A DNA stretch of 64,000 nucleotides from Ceratorhiza oryzae-sativae (lineage: Eukaryota > Basidiomycota > Agaricomycetes > Cantharellales > Ceratobasidiaceae): NCBI GenBank assembly GCA_030998015.1, contig JARWMV010000015.1:1-64000 (forward strand). The letters run 5' to 3'. Each line of letters opens with the position of its first letter. Within the stretch, counting starts at the first letter, position 1. The position numbers and the translations under genes are program-made. Positions 10,953 through 21,788 of this stretch are shown in pieces. Under the pieces are notes generated by a model. It was not told where the DNA came from. It did no database searches and saw only the letters and a list, made by a program, of their open reading frames with translations.

Positions 10953-11405
10953 TCCGCCTATACATGTGAAAAATACTGAAACAGAATGACAATCAGGTTG
11001 TATCGATCGAGTTTAGCATATATGAATACTTCGATTCCAGATGCACCACATTTAGCTCGGATGCTTCCCTGTTTTGATCGCGCAAAGACCAGAAAAGCTA
11101 TGCCCAACAACTCGTACAGTATGTCAACCTTTGTCGATAGATGAAGGGTTCGATCTTATGTTCAGTGCATCGCCTACCGTAGATCGGGTGTAGGTTCCTT
11201 GGGCGCTATGGGGTCTACCGCACGGGCGCTTCACCGGTTGATTATCATTGCCCACGCATCGCCGGCTCGCTCCGCACCTTCTAATCAAAACGTGCCTGCA
11301 AGACGGGCTATGTGCAAGAAAACATATCGCTGGACCAGTTGCTATAACTACTGGCCTTGAGTACATGAGTGCAGCCACCCCCCTCCCCAGTCCTTTTGCT
11401 AAATC
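10953..11405. other. intergenic
   Basis: No credible exon; 3' flank of the HIT gene and 5' flank of the next small gene. Confidence 0.5.
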
Positions 11406-11688
11406 ATGTTGTCAAACGCTGTCCGAAGCGCACTCATTCTTGCGATTGTCGGTATGTTGTTTCGGTTCCCGCGCGTTTCATATATTCAATTCTTCTACAG
11501 GAGCCCTAATGCTCGCATTCACAATAGCAGTTTGCGTGACAAATTACCGACGAGAGAAGGCTCATAGTCCCAAACCCAGCGATGTAGAGGTGCAGATTGA
11601 GAAGCGACGCTCCTCGGACGAGAGCAGCCTGCCTGGATACGAGATTTCTCAGCTTGCATATAATCAGCAAAGGAACGTCACACAGTGA
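11406..11688 (+). CDS. single-pass mini membrane protein, copy 1
   Basis: CDS read as join(11406..11451,11501..11688), 77 aa. The N-terminus (MLSNAVRSALILAIVG, continuing into ALMLAFTIAVCV) is one membrane span. A basic stop-transfer (NYRREK) and a polar tail follow, ending with GYEISQLAY. The intron sits in the codon of the Gly in the middle of the span (phase 1, after 46 nt). The paralogue at 12302-12563 has the same 46 nt first exon, the same intron site and the tail motif YEIPQLGY. I know no named family for it. Function unknown; a small adaptor or a signal-anchored peptide are both possible. Confidence 0.65.
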
Positions 11689-12301
11689 GAACGTTATGGT
11701 GAGCCCTTTCTCTAGCTTTGGGCGACTCTAATGCTGACTTGTATCAGCTTCTAACGCACTTGGTCAGGCTCCTCGCGTTTATCATATTTATGCCTTTTGA
11801 AGTCCTCATGCATCTCTGTTTACTGTATTCCATGCATCAGCGTATATCTTGGAACATCCATGTAACGCTCTCCAAAATCTCGATGTGTTTATCACGCGTT
11901 TTATCTCCTCAACTTCAGACAATTATAGTAGTAGGCAATTGGACAAGCGGGACACGTCCCCGGCAATCCTGAGGATTCGACACGGCCAACACCGCAATTT
12001 CATAAGGTCTCAGTGGCGGCGTTCGACCGAAAAATAGATTACCAAACCTGGACAACGGCGTATTCTCGCGTGCGCCCGTTTCATACAAGACTGTATAGCT
12101 CCAAAGTAAGTCTGCCCGTGGAGCGCCCGCATTGAATTATCCCTCTCGTGGGATACGCCACACCAGTCTTTGAACTGAGTAAACTCATCACAAACGTGTA
12201 CGTGATCAGACTGACCCTTTTTGCCGGGGCCGGTTCTTATATCTGCTCTCGCTTCGACTTGCTCTGAACCACCTGCTGACCTTCTTCCGAGCAAGAAAGC
12301 C
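11689..12301. other. intergenic between the two mini membrane protein genes
   Basis: No complete gene. A stretch near 11700-12060 could be older duplicate sequence, but no exon chain is seen. Confidence 0.45.
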
Positions 12302-12563
12302 ATGGGATCTCATGTTGTCCGCATTGCGCTTATCGCTGCTATTGTAGGTTCGTGATGGTGCAACGGTTGCGTGTGCGTAGGCCGAGAGCTGATTTACCAT
12401 ATTGAAACTAGGAACCTTTGTGCTTGTCCTCCTGGCCTTTGCGTACACGTCGAGCCTCGGACGGGACCAGAGCTCTGAGGCTGATCCAGAGCGACATGCT
12501 TCGACACGAAAAGAGAAGACATATTACGAGATACCGCAGCTGGGATACCATGGATCAACGTAA
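12302..12563 (+). CDS. single-pass mini membrane protein, copy 2
   Basis: CDS read as join(12302..12347,12412..12563), 65 aa. MGSHVVRIALIAAIVG matches the start of copy 1 (11406) at most positions, and the first exon is again 46 nt with a phase 1 intron inside the Gly codon. The span continues TFVLVLLAFAY, then an acidic and basic polar tail, ending YYEIPQLGYHGST. The shared tyrosine-bearing C-terminal motif (YEI-x-QL-x-Y) is the only strongly kept part outside the membrane span, which argues that it is functional. Orientation is tandem with copy 1, with a 613 bp gap. Confidence 0.65.
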
Positions 12564-13176
12564 CTATTGGTATTTATATTTAGACCTATCTAAATTTATG
12601 AACAAGGCTGACTGTAATCTCTAGGCTCTCTCCTTTTTGAATCCAAAGCTATATTTCCTCCAGAGCTATATTTCCTCTTCCTCCTAGCCTAGCATCCACG
12701 CACTGTCTCGCGTATTATTATCAATTTATGCTCTAAAAACGATTACTTATCCTGGACGCACTTCGCCAACACTACCCCAAAGTTCGGCAATCCAAAACGC
12801 CCGGCAAGAGAAGCGAATCGAAAGTCGAAGTGTCCGGTCATAAAATAGAAATTCCCCTGGCGAGGGCATCAAACTCCGCGCCAAGACTCTCGCCGGCGGT
12901 ACCAAACCAACAAGCGCGCGACCCTGAGTTATGAGCGCTTTCTCAGCCGTTTCCCCAAACTCGTCCAATAACCAAGCCCGAGGTGACGCAATCCAACCTC
13001 ACACATGGCTCATCGCCCCATGATCAAATGTCACCATCCATTCGAGCAAATAGCAACAGATTGAAATACAAAAAAGCCTTAGGATACATGCATCGGCCCA
13101 CCGTGGTCGAACCAGAAAACTAGCATATCACCCCCCTATCTATTATACGATCCACCTCCATCACGGTTCTGAGCCT
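12564..13176. other. intergenic
   Basis: 3' flanks of two genes pointing at each other; no gene seen. Confidence 0.5.
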
Positions 13177-15068
13177 TTATCGCCCATCACCCATTTGCGC
13201 CAGGTAATCCGACAACTATGATAATTCCGGTTAGCGCGTTGTATCATCAAAATGGATATCCAAAAAGGGAATTAAATGCTCCACGGGGCTCCACGCCAAG
13301 CAATTCAAGCTCTCCCAGAAAAATGGGGGGTTAGAACCTTAAAAAAACGTACCTTGAGCGCTCCTGTACGAATGCTCTCTGCCGCGCTTTGAACATCCGG
13401 GTTGGCCATGATGCGCGATAGCGCGTCTCGGGCCGAGGCCTCTAGACCAGCGAGTGTATCATTTCCTGCGTTGAACGAAGGAGAAGACAGCCCCGCGTTG
13501 TCCAGATCCTGTCGAGGGGTAAAATGGTGAGTTGGGCTAAGAACAAAGCGCGAGTAAGAGGAACGAACATCTTCGTCTCGTCCGAAATATTGGTTGCTTG
13601 AAATGCTCGTCGCGCCTTGGAAGTTTTGTAGCCGGGCGTTGGCCTCGGCTTGGGCGGTTGGATCATATGCGTTGCGGCCAAAGTACATGTCAGATGATAT
13701 AGCTATTGCAAGGCCGGTTAGTACTCCGGTATGAGTGAATCAAGGTGCGCATAGTCGAATGGAAAGGGCAAGAGAAAGGCAAACCTTTTTGATTCCCAAA
13801 CTTGTCCCGGGCTGTAGTGACATTATCCACCTCTGCATACTGCTTCTTTGCTGGGGCAGCGCTAGGACCCCCACTGACCGCTCCAAACCCAAGTCTTCCC
13901 ATCCCCATCCCCAACCGTTCCATATCCGCCGAGCTCCTCTTTTCGCCCCCGTTCCTGGCCGCGGGGGTGCCAGCGGCTGCAGACGAGGTGGGCGTAGGCG
14001 CAATGATGGGTTTTTGGGCCGCTGCCTTGGCAGCTTCTTCTCTCTCTCGTTCGGCGTCGTATCCGAGCTGTTTAATGCGCTCTTCTTCTTCCTTGGCTTT
14101 TCGCTCGGCGGCTTCAAAGTCGATGGGCGCGCCAGCTTTTTTCGCACCTAGACCGCCAGTTTTGGCTGCGCCGAGTTTGGACGCGCCTAGTTTGGAGACT
14201 TTGGTTCCGGTCGAGGGGGTTGTCGAGTTGGATCGAATCGACGAGGATGTGACCGTTCTCGACACGACCGGAGCTGCGGCTGACAAGTTGGGCGACGCTG
14301 GGGCTGGTGTGACGGGAAGCGGGACCTGCGAAGGTGTAATGGCGCGTCCGATTCCGGGTGGTCGAGCCGCCGCAGCGAGGGTGGCGGCTGGTTTAGGAGC
14401 CGGCGCGGCGGGTTTATCCCATGATGAGAAAAAGTCGTCGTCATCGCCCGCCGCGGCCGAGGCGGGTGTCGCAGACGATGTGACGGCCGGAGCACCTTCA
14501 ATATGGATGCCCTGTGGGAATCTATGCATCCGTCAGCCCCTGTTGATTTCCGGAAAAAGGAAAAATTAGATTAGTCAAGCGTACCTGGCTGCATCCTCCT
14601 TGACACGTCTCGCCAATTCCTCCTTGTACATGTCCGCCACGCGGCCTTGGTATTTCGACTTGGTGTCCGACGCAGTGAGGAGCGAGGACCCGCCGTGTTT
14701 GGTGTAAAAGTCGGTGGCGGATTGGTTTCCTCCGACTTTCATCGTTCGCAGCTGGCCGAGTTGCCAAGAGTCGAGATTTGTAGAGCTAGGAAAGTGTGAG
14801 CAGGAGAAAATAGAGTTAAATGCGACATACCGAACAAACGAGATGTGGACTCCCATGTTCCTGTGCACCGACGAGCAGTCTAGGCAAATGTAGACCCCAA
14901 ATGTCACGCTGGACCATGTGGGGTTACGGGCCTTGCAGTCGAAGCATAGCTGGGGGGTCCTATGAGGATGGTTTGGGTCTAACCGCAAACAAAACTTGCC
15001 TTGTTCGCCTTTTGGGCCTTGAGCACCTTGAACGCAGCTTCGGTCTCTTGTTTCGTGGGATCGGCCAT
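13177..15068 (-). CDS. GLO3: ArfGAP of the Glo3 / ArfGAP2-3 type
   Basis: CDS read as complement(join(13177..13215,13353..13702,13785..14521,14585..14785,14831..14949,15000..15068)), 504 aa. A further 60 nt in-frame stretch at 13509-13568 has GT-AG ends and a branch-like site and may be an intron (then 484 aa). The ArfGAP zinc finger is CFDC-x16-CLDC, with the arginine finger in the [10 protein letters not shown] segment, at residues 25-62. The middle is Ala/Pro/Ser-rich. C-terminal Glo3 motifs follow: [16 protein letters not shown], a second NQYFGRDED and an amphipathic ending. The role in the family is GTP hydrolysis on Arf1 in COPI retrograde Golgi-to-ER traffic. The first intron has a GC donor (AAG|GCAAGT). 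It is divergent from the RING-CH gene with a very short shared 5' region. Confidence 0.9.
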
Positions 15069-15142
15069 CGCAGCTGTCGACGTGGAGCGGAGCAGACCGA
15101 CGAGGCCACAAGCGCCCGGCTCTTGTCCTCGACTCTCGCCTG
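15069..15142. promoter_or_regulatory. 74 bp bidirectional 5' region between GLO3 and a RING-CH gene
   Basis: The ATG of the minus-strand ArfGAP starts at 15068 and the ATG of the plus-strand RING-CH gene at 15143. No obvious TATA box on either strand. The leaders must be short or overlap the opposite gene. Confidence 0.6.
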
Positions 15143-16855
15143 ATGTCCGCCCCCACAGTCTACGATCTCAAGACACGCGTAGGCGCTCGCTATATTCAGC
15201 TTTAAATGCATATTAATATCTGCCATAGGTGTGTTGGATATGCATGGAAGAAGAGAGCCACCCCATCACGCCGAGTGATAAACCCCGGTGGATCCATCCC
15301 TGTACGCCCACCTGTCTCTGCTATTCTATCTCAACCTGAGCTCGATATGGCCAGGCAAATGCACACTCATAGCACACGAACTATGTCTCCTCACTTGGAT
15401 ATCTGAATCCACCGTCCCGGGAAACCCAAGCGCCAGCAACGCACTCTGCTGCCCCCAGTGCAAAACCAAGTACCAGATCGTTGGTCACAAGAGCCCACTC
15501 TTGGCGTTGATGAATGTCGTCGAGACAGCGGGGATGGTTGTTAGAAAGGTCGCCATGTTCAATGGTGCGTCGCGAAACGACCGAGACAAAGGGGATTTTG
15601 ACTGGGTATAGGGATCTTCTTTGGACTATTGATCCCGGCCACGGCCTATGGAGCGATCACAGCTCGTCTAATCCTCGGGCGAGAGACATACACGTTTTTA
15701 ATCGGAAACAACCCTTTCCAATGGAGTTATTCCACGTTCTTCCATTTGGCAAGTCCGAGCCACATCTTCGTCAGTCTCACCTAACTCCTTTTTTCACACT
15801 AGCCATTCGTCGCCCTCGCCTTCCAGGGGACACAGGTCACCCAAGCCCGGTCACTCTTACAGATCATGTGCATCTCGCTTCCGATGCTGGCTTACGACTC
15901 GGCCGGTCAACCCAACCCAGGTGCGGTATTCAGTTATCCGCCCAGCCCGACGGTCGTGCTGGCGTTTTTGCCGTGTGGTGAGCTATCTTTTCTTTCCGCC
16001 ATCCATTATAGACAGTGGTACTAATGAATAACGTCAAACAGTCCAAGCAATATACACGTTTACCAAACAAAAACTATTCGACATCGGAGCAGAAGCTATC
16101 ATCCGATTCGTCGCATATAGAGTTCGTCGCCGCCTCCAACTCCACAACGATACCGTCCTCCGAAGACGTCGGTCCCGTCGATCTTCCCGCCACCACCACC
16201 AAAATCACCAAGACGACACAGAACCGGGCGAACCAGGACAAGAAGGCGAAGCCCAAGTGGCCGAGGCCGAACAAGCTCAAGTCCCGGCACGACGAATCGA
16301 GGCAGGGGAACGCCCGCCCGTGTCGTTTCTCTTTACGACCACGCTCTTATTCCCGTTTATCGCCTCTGCCTCGGGCCAGATTCTTCATTCGTTGTCGCAT
16401 CGATCGCCTGCTATTCGTTCCTTGATCGGGTTACGAAGGAATGGAGAAGAGCGGGTATTTTCGCGGCCGGTGCTGGGTCTCGGACTCGGGTTGGGCATGA
16501 ACCGGAGTTGGATCGAGCGGGTCGTCGAAGGGTTGGGTCGAGGTCGGATTGTAGTCCGGCGAGCATGGAGCTGGGATGACCTTGAGCCCGTTTGGTATGT
16601 CCATTTTCTTGCACATTTTCATATCGCCCGCTTCCCGTTCACATTCAAATCTCCATATTATTCTTTTTCGGCAGGTGGCGAAACGTTCTCGGATACGCCA
16701 TGTACGTCGTCATCCACGACGCATGGGATCTCGTATATGCTTGGCTGCGCGTGACCGAGCGTCGATCGCAAAAGGTCGTCGATCGGGCGTTTGAGGGTGT
16801 CGATCTGGGCAGCTTGGATCTTAGGGAGAGTTGGAGAGTGGGTGCGGGGGAGTGA
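15143..16855 (+). CDS. RING-CH (MARCH-like) membrane E3 ubiquitin ligase
   Basis: CDS read as join(15143..15178,15229..15301,15355..15564,15612..15748,15803..15977,16042..16594,16675..16855), 454 aa. The N-terminal C4HC3 RING-CH domain starts at residue 14: CWIC, then WIHPCKC, AHELC and CCPQCKTKY. This order (His in the fifth ligand) defines the RING-variant family. After it come several hydrophobic stretches: near residues 105-125, 155-175, 182-200, 310-335 and 400-420. Between them lies an Arg/His/Glu-rich cytosolic loop. Members transfer ubiquitin to membrane proteins. The intron at 15749-15802 uses a GC donor (TTG|GCAAGT); with it the phase closes exactly. The gene shares its 5' region with GLO3. 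Confidence 0.85.
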
Positions 16856-18167
16856 CGCAGGAAATGCGTTTTCATACGTGTGTTGGGGTGCCCTAAAGAT
16901 GCAGCTTCTTAGCGGGATACCAAGTCGAATCGGAGGAAGGCAGGGAGATATGGTTGGGTGCCGGGTGCTGGTTTGTTATACAACTCGTGTAGTACTATAA
17001 TCCATTTTATCATCTCTCTGAGCAGATTTTTGAAACGCTTGAGCCTTTTGATGTATTTCTTGCATTGTTGAGGTGGCAGGAAGGCCTCGGGTCACAAGAG
17101 GAGGTGTTTATTAGGAGATGCCCGATAATTTTGCGAGATGAGCTATTTTTTTTGACTATTTTGGTATCTCAAATTTATAATAAAAAATGCGGATAAGATA
17201 GGGATCAATAGCAAACCCCTCGACCCGGCCATCGAATCAGCAGGACTCATCGTTCATGCCTCCATTGCATTTATGCTCCACTTGCATCTCGCCGAGTCGC
17301 AAATCGAGAGTAAAGCGCTCTTGATTATTACAAAGGCATCTTTATTCACGCAGCTCGATCCCCTCACACTCCGCCAAAATCCAATTCGTTACTGAGGGCT
17401 AGTCAGAGCGCCGGTTCTACCTAAGCAGAATAAACGCCAGTAGCGCATGCTAATCTGAGCTACCCGGGCGTCAATTAGGCTTAGGTAGAACCAGGGCGAT
17501 AACTAGCCCTAACTAGCGAATTTGCTTTTGGCCGAGCACATTCTACAACAGTAGAGTACGCGCAGTATTGTCTCTGGTATCCTATTGGGGTGCTCAGAGT
17601 GATAACCACGTTGTGTCTTCGAAGTCGACTGGCATGTGCTGCGGCAACTTATTTGTACGAACGAACTGTGTCCAAAGGTCTGGGGGAGGGCATTAGATAT
17701 GAAGCATGTAAGACATTTCTTGGTCGTTACGAAACAAACGCTCAAATCGCGTGTATCGGTTGAATTATCGTTTTAGAGTGACAATGGCACTTTTCCTGGC
17801 ATGCTACGCTACTCTGAACAACGTCCAGCACATTAATACAGTAATCATGTACTCGCAGACTATGAACCTGGATTCAGTTATCCACCATATCCGGGCTTGT
17901 TTTATCGAGCCAGGTGCCAAGAAATGAGTTTGATTCATTGTGCGCGTCACATGGCCAAGTATTCGCCTCCAACTCCCGGGCTCCGGCTGATGCGCGAGCT
18001 TACAACTTTGATAGTTTAACATCCGTCGTTTTGCGAAATAGTATCCCAGAGCCAGCCGCGCCAGAATCTGCTCTGCACTAACCGATGCGGGCGGCACTCA
18101 TACCTCATGTTTCACCCTGGTCGGCTCTCGGAAACAAGTGTATTTGAACTGCCGGTCTCAATGCTTT
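16856..18167. other. intergenic with one small MITE
   Basis: No gene seen. It holds the 116 bp element at 17395-17510 and otherwise short frames only. Confidence 0.5.
17395..17510. repeat. 116 bp MITE-like element
   Basis: The ends AGGGCTAGT and ACTAGCCCT are exact reverse complements. The pairing continues inward to GGTTCTACCTAAG / CTTAGGTAGAACC, about 31 bp per arm with a few mismatches. Non-coding. No target-site duplication fixed. Confidence 0.75.
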
Positions 18168-18174
18168 ATCTCAA
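18168..18174. repeat. 7 bp target-site duplication, left
   Basis: ATCTCAA directly before the left terminal repeat; the same 7 bp follow the right terminal repeat at 21730-21736. Confidence 0.8.
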
Positions 18175-18216
18175 TGGGGGTCGGCACGCGAAGCGTGCCG
18201 GGCCTCTGCGTCACGT
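18175..18216. repeat. left terminal inverted repeat with internal hairpin
   Basis: It carries the 17 nt palindromic hairpin GGCACGCGAAGCGTGCC and pairs with 21688-21729. Confidence 0.85.
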
Positions 18217-18659
18217 GCGGATTTTGGGATCGATTTATGGCACCAGAAAATGGCCTTTCAATCCTCCGTCGCATGAGAATATGAAGCGATAGAAACATCA
18301 TAATATGTCACAAGAGATGTTTGTAAGGCAAACCCTAAGAACGAATTTAAGTTAACTGGCGTGTACGAAGAAATAGCTAACATAACCTCATATGAACGCA
18401 TTGTAATACGGCTCGCTGCCAAATTCTAATCTTAGCAAAGTCTTTAGTATGGGTATTAGACATATCCTGGCCGAAAATAGAGGCAATATTGACCTAAACC
18501 GGGGAGTATTCGAGCATTGGACCCGCGACAATTCGTGTTTGCGACTGTTTGAATATCTGTGTTGGCAATTCACATCACCTCGCCGTCATTGGTCGTTCTC
18601 TAGCCTTCTACAGCGCGGCTACACATCGATTCTTTTGAGCTACTATCTGATAATCTCAA

Positions 18660-21504
18660 ATGCCTTCGAAATCATCCTCCTTGCCGAAACGAGGCAAAAA
18701 GCGAAAAACCAAATGCCAGAGGGCCGCCCTAGCACAAGGAAGGTGCCAACTGTTGGGTATCACCAGCGATCATGTGAGTTATATGCTTTCTTTTGAGGTA
18801 CTGTAGCGGAGGTGTCGTCTAACACTAACCAAACGATATAGAGCAACGAAGAAGCTCGCTGCCTACGAGTTCGCGACTCTAAAATCTTCAAGAAACTCAT
18901 GGCACGAAGCGAAGCGCTTGCCGCTAAAAACTCCTATCTATGCTCCCAAAAACATAATGTACTTAAGGTGACTAGGCGAGGAAAGCAGAAGATAGTTCGA
19001 TTGAATAAGCGCTACAAGACACTTCAATGCCGGACTACCCCGCTTATACTCAAATTGAACAAACAAAAAGATGCGCAGGCCGTAAAAGCTATGCATTACA
19101 AGAGTAAAATGGAGCGATACAAGCTGTCAAAAGCGTGCTGGAAGAAAAGAGCATATGCTGCTGAGCAATCTGGTCGATGTATGCGATCCAAAATGTCAAA
19201 AAACAGCTCAGTGCCGCGGCCTTTTGCAGGCAAATCATCTGGAGCCTACAATATTCGCATTCGTAGCCTCTCCCGCCGACTTGTCATGGCTGGCGTGTCT
19301 GCAATACAAGTACCAAAGGTTATTCGGATGTGCGCAGCGACTTTTGGAATCACAATAAATCACGTACCATCACCACGATCAGTTGGTCGCTTTATATTAG
19401 AAGGGGGTGTTGGTGCAAGGATCCAAGTGGGCAACATTTCAGCAGCTGGACAAGGTACGCATGTTGGTTCAGAACGATTAAAGCGCTGAGGTAGATTTGC
19501 GCAGGTATAACCACTAGCATGGACTCCACATCACAGCGGAATATCAACTATAGTAGCATGCATATCATGGCAAACAGTGGAAGTAATCACAAGCAACTCT
19601 TCCTAGCAGTGGAATCGACACCAGATCATACAAGTGAAACCCAGGTCACAGTGCTTAAGAACTCGCTTGAGGCTGTATGCGACACCTTAAAGCGTGCTCC
19701 GAAGTCGCATACTAGTGATAACACTCCACTAGCAGTATCCGATATTGCACGCAAGCTGTATGGAGCTAATGGCGACCACGCCAAAGACCAGCTGAAGGTG
19801 GCGCAGCTAGAGCAACAGTGGAAAGTTGACTCATGGGTCGATTATCTGGGCAATCTAGCACTAATGAATCTAGATGCGACAGAGGGTGAGCTTGTTTACA
19901 AAAATATACAGAACCAGTCTGAAACAGCTGCTGGTGGCGCCGCTGCATTTGCAGGTCTAACTTCTGACACTCAAGAACGTTTACATGCTATGGAGTACAA
20001 AAAGTATATTTCTGAGCTTGGAAACGCAGAGTTCAGCCAAAGCGCACCTAGCATTCAGCTTGATCGAACTCGCTTGGTGCGAGGCGGATGTTGTGCTCAT
20101 AAAGATATGAATGCTGCAAAAGGAGGCGCTTCTGGAATGCAGACGTTTTGGAATGAGAACAAACACCATACCCCGCCTGTGATCCTTTTTAACAAAGATA
20201 ACGATGCGACTGTCTCTCTTGCATCATCCTCTTCCAATATATCACCAGCTGAACGTCGGGCTATTTCTGTCTCCGAAGCTGGCGCAATTAAACTCTGTAG
20301 CTTAGCTGGGGCTGTTTTCAATCACAAGGACGATAAAAAAGGCCATCAAGATAGCCATGTATATTGGTTTGAGGCAAACTATCATTGCTCTCACTGGTTT
20401 CCAGACACCAGCAACGTGCGATACAGCTCGTATATTGACGCGGCAACTGAGCTTTCCATGCGCCATGATGCATACATCGAGTTTATGGAGCACTGTAGAC
20501 ATAAAAAGGCATCTGGTGTGCTTAACCATATGGAAGCCAACATGTCGAAGGGTCTCAACTGTCTAGCAACCCTTGCAGAGCTGCTTGTGATAGCACTCTA
20601 TGGTCAAATATTGTCCAAACCATATATGCGACTTGTTCGCACAGCTACTGTTGCTGGAAAAGGCCTTTCAGACTTAGCATCTCTTCACACTCGAGTACAG
20701 GAACATCTTAGTTCAATTATCGCAGATCCTCTGTTGGCACTTGGACCGGATGCGCTTGCAAGCACTGCTACACTTGACGGCTGTGAATGGGATGAGCCAG
20801 AGGTGCTTGAAGCAGTGCGAAAACACGAATCAAAGCTCCCATATCTAACAGATTTGTTTGTTGCGTTCTGCCGTCATGCGTCGAAAACCTGGGCACGCTT
20901 TACAGACGAATTTACGGCAGCTTCGCCTTTTGCGACTATGTCTCCTGAGGAGCTCGAATTATCATTCATGCCCACTACGAACGACGTGAACGAGGGTGCG
21001 CTTGGAGCCTGGCGTGTTTGGACACGGCGGTTTCCATCTCTAACTTTACACAAGTATAACGCCTTAATGTCAAACCGTGCAAACAGTACTGAAGACTACA
21101 TGGAGGCTCACTTTACTCCTGAGCAATACAAATGGATTCAAAGAGAAGCATTACGAATCGATACATCAAGAGTAGAGGAAAATCGGAAGGCAAATCTGGT
21201 TCTCGCAGGAGAGCAGGAGGCAGAGCGAAATCAGGCAATTCATGAAAAGCGCACAGAGAAACGAGTTCAAAAGCAGCAGTATGCTGCCGGTATTCAACTT
21301 GAACTTGACCAAGATGTGATAGCGACAATGAAAGGGCCGCAGCTGAACGACCAGCTCAAGGCATATCGGCAGATCTTAATAAAACAACAGGGTTTCCCGA
21401 GCACAAGTAAGCTTAAAGTTGGGGAGAAGCGAAAGCTGATTTCAGATCTATCATTAAAATATGTACAAGCGAAGTCTTTACTTGAAGGAACCTCGTCGTC
21501 GTGA
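18660..21504 (+). CDS. putative DDE-type transposase, unnamed fungal family
   Basis: CDS read as join(18660..18773,18842..19454,19505..21504), 908 aa, intact. The N-terminus (residues 1-230) is strongly basic, with a Lys/Arg-rich start (KRGKKRKTKC) and a coiled-coil-like stretch, suiting DNA binding. A conserved-looking core follows: TTSMDSTSQRNINYSSMHI, then HTSETQ, ARKLYGANGDHAKDQ, a GGCCAHKDMNAAKGG block, LFNKDNDATVSL, AGAVFNHKDDKKGHQD and TTNDVNEGALG. The first Asp (MDST), the Asp of HKDMN and the late NEG Glu are candidate catalytic acids; this is inference. The C-terminus is Lys/Glu/Gln-rich coiled coil. I recall similar proteins as abundant uncharacterised families in Agaricomycetes. 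The TIRs and TSD around it are direct evidence that it is a transposase. Confidence 0.75.
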
Positions 21505-21687
21505 CCCCGGACCACATAATCTACATGTATGCACGATTTGTTTGGTCGACTTTTTACATTCTTTTTGTATTCACCCTTCCTACGATCTCAGCAGGCTATA
21601 CACGAATTTTGAGCCTTTTATTTTGTAGCGCACAGTCTTTAGCAGAGCACAGATAAATGTGTGCCACTTTTTCGATCAAATCTGCTT

Positions 21688-21729
21688 ATGTAACGCACAG
21701 GCCCGGCACGCGAAGCGTGCCGACCCCCA
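21688..21729. repeat. right terminal inverted repeat with internal hairpin
   Basis: Reverse complement of 18175-18216 apart from the hairpin loop and a few inner positions. Confidence 0.85.
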
Positions 21730-21736
21730 ATCTCAA
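21730..21736. repeat. 7 bp target-site duplication, right
   Basis: ATCTCAA, identical to 18168-18174. Confidence 0.8.
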
Positions 21737-21788
21737 GCACCATCTGCACTCAGTCCCACGGCTCATAATAGCATTAATCACTTTCAGA

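Larger units (their letters stand above)
18175..21729 (+). mobile_element. complete DNA transposon with TIRs, 7 bp TSD and one transposase gene
   Basis: 3,555 bp. Both ends begin TGGGGGTCGGCACGC and continue with GCGTGCCGGGCC and TGTGCGT or TCTGCGT in inverted orientation. The TIR is about 40 bp, with only the 3 nt hairpin loop and a few further positions differing. Each TIR contains the hairpin GGCACGC-GAA-GCGTGCC. The element is bracketed by the direct repeat ATCTCAA. One spliced gene (18660-21504) fills the inside, with no stop codon. The element is therefore structurally complete and may be recent. I cannot assign it to a named superfamily from the 7 bp TSD and ends alone. Confidence 0.85.

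Noticed and set aside
13802..14569. Plus-strand 255-codon Ala-rich open frame
   Set aside because: Shadow of the low-complexity middle part of the GLO3 gene on the minus strand.
15514..15981. A 155-codon continuous plus frame as an alternative to spliced exons in the RING-CH gene
   Set aside because: The spliced reading with a GC donor at 15749 restores a membrane-protein frame with all phases closing; the continuous frame reads through intron sequence.
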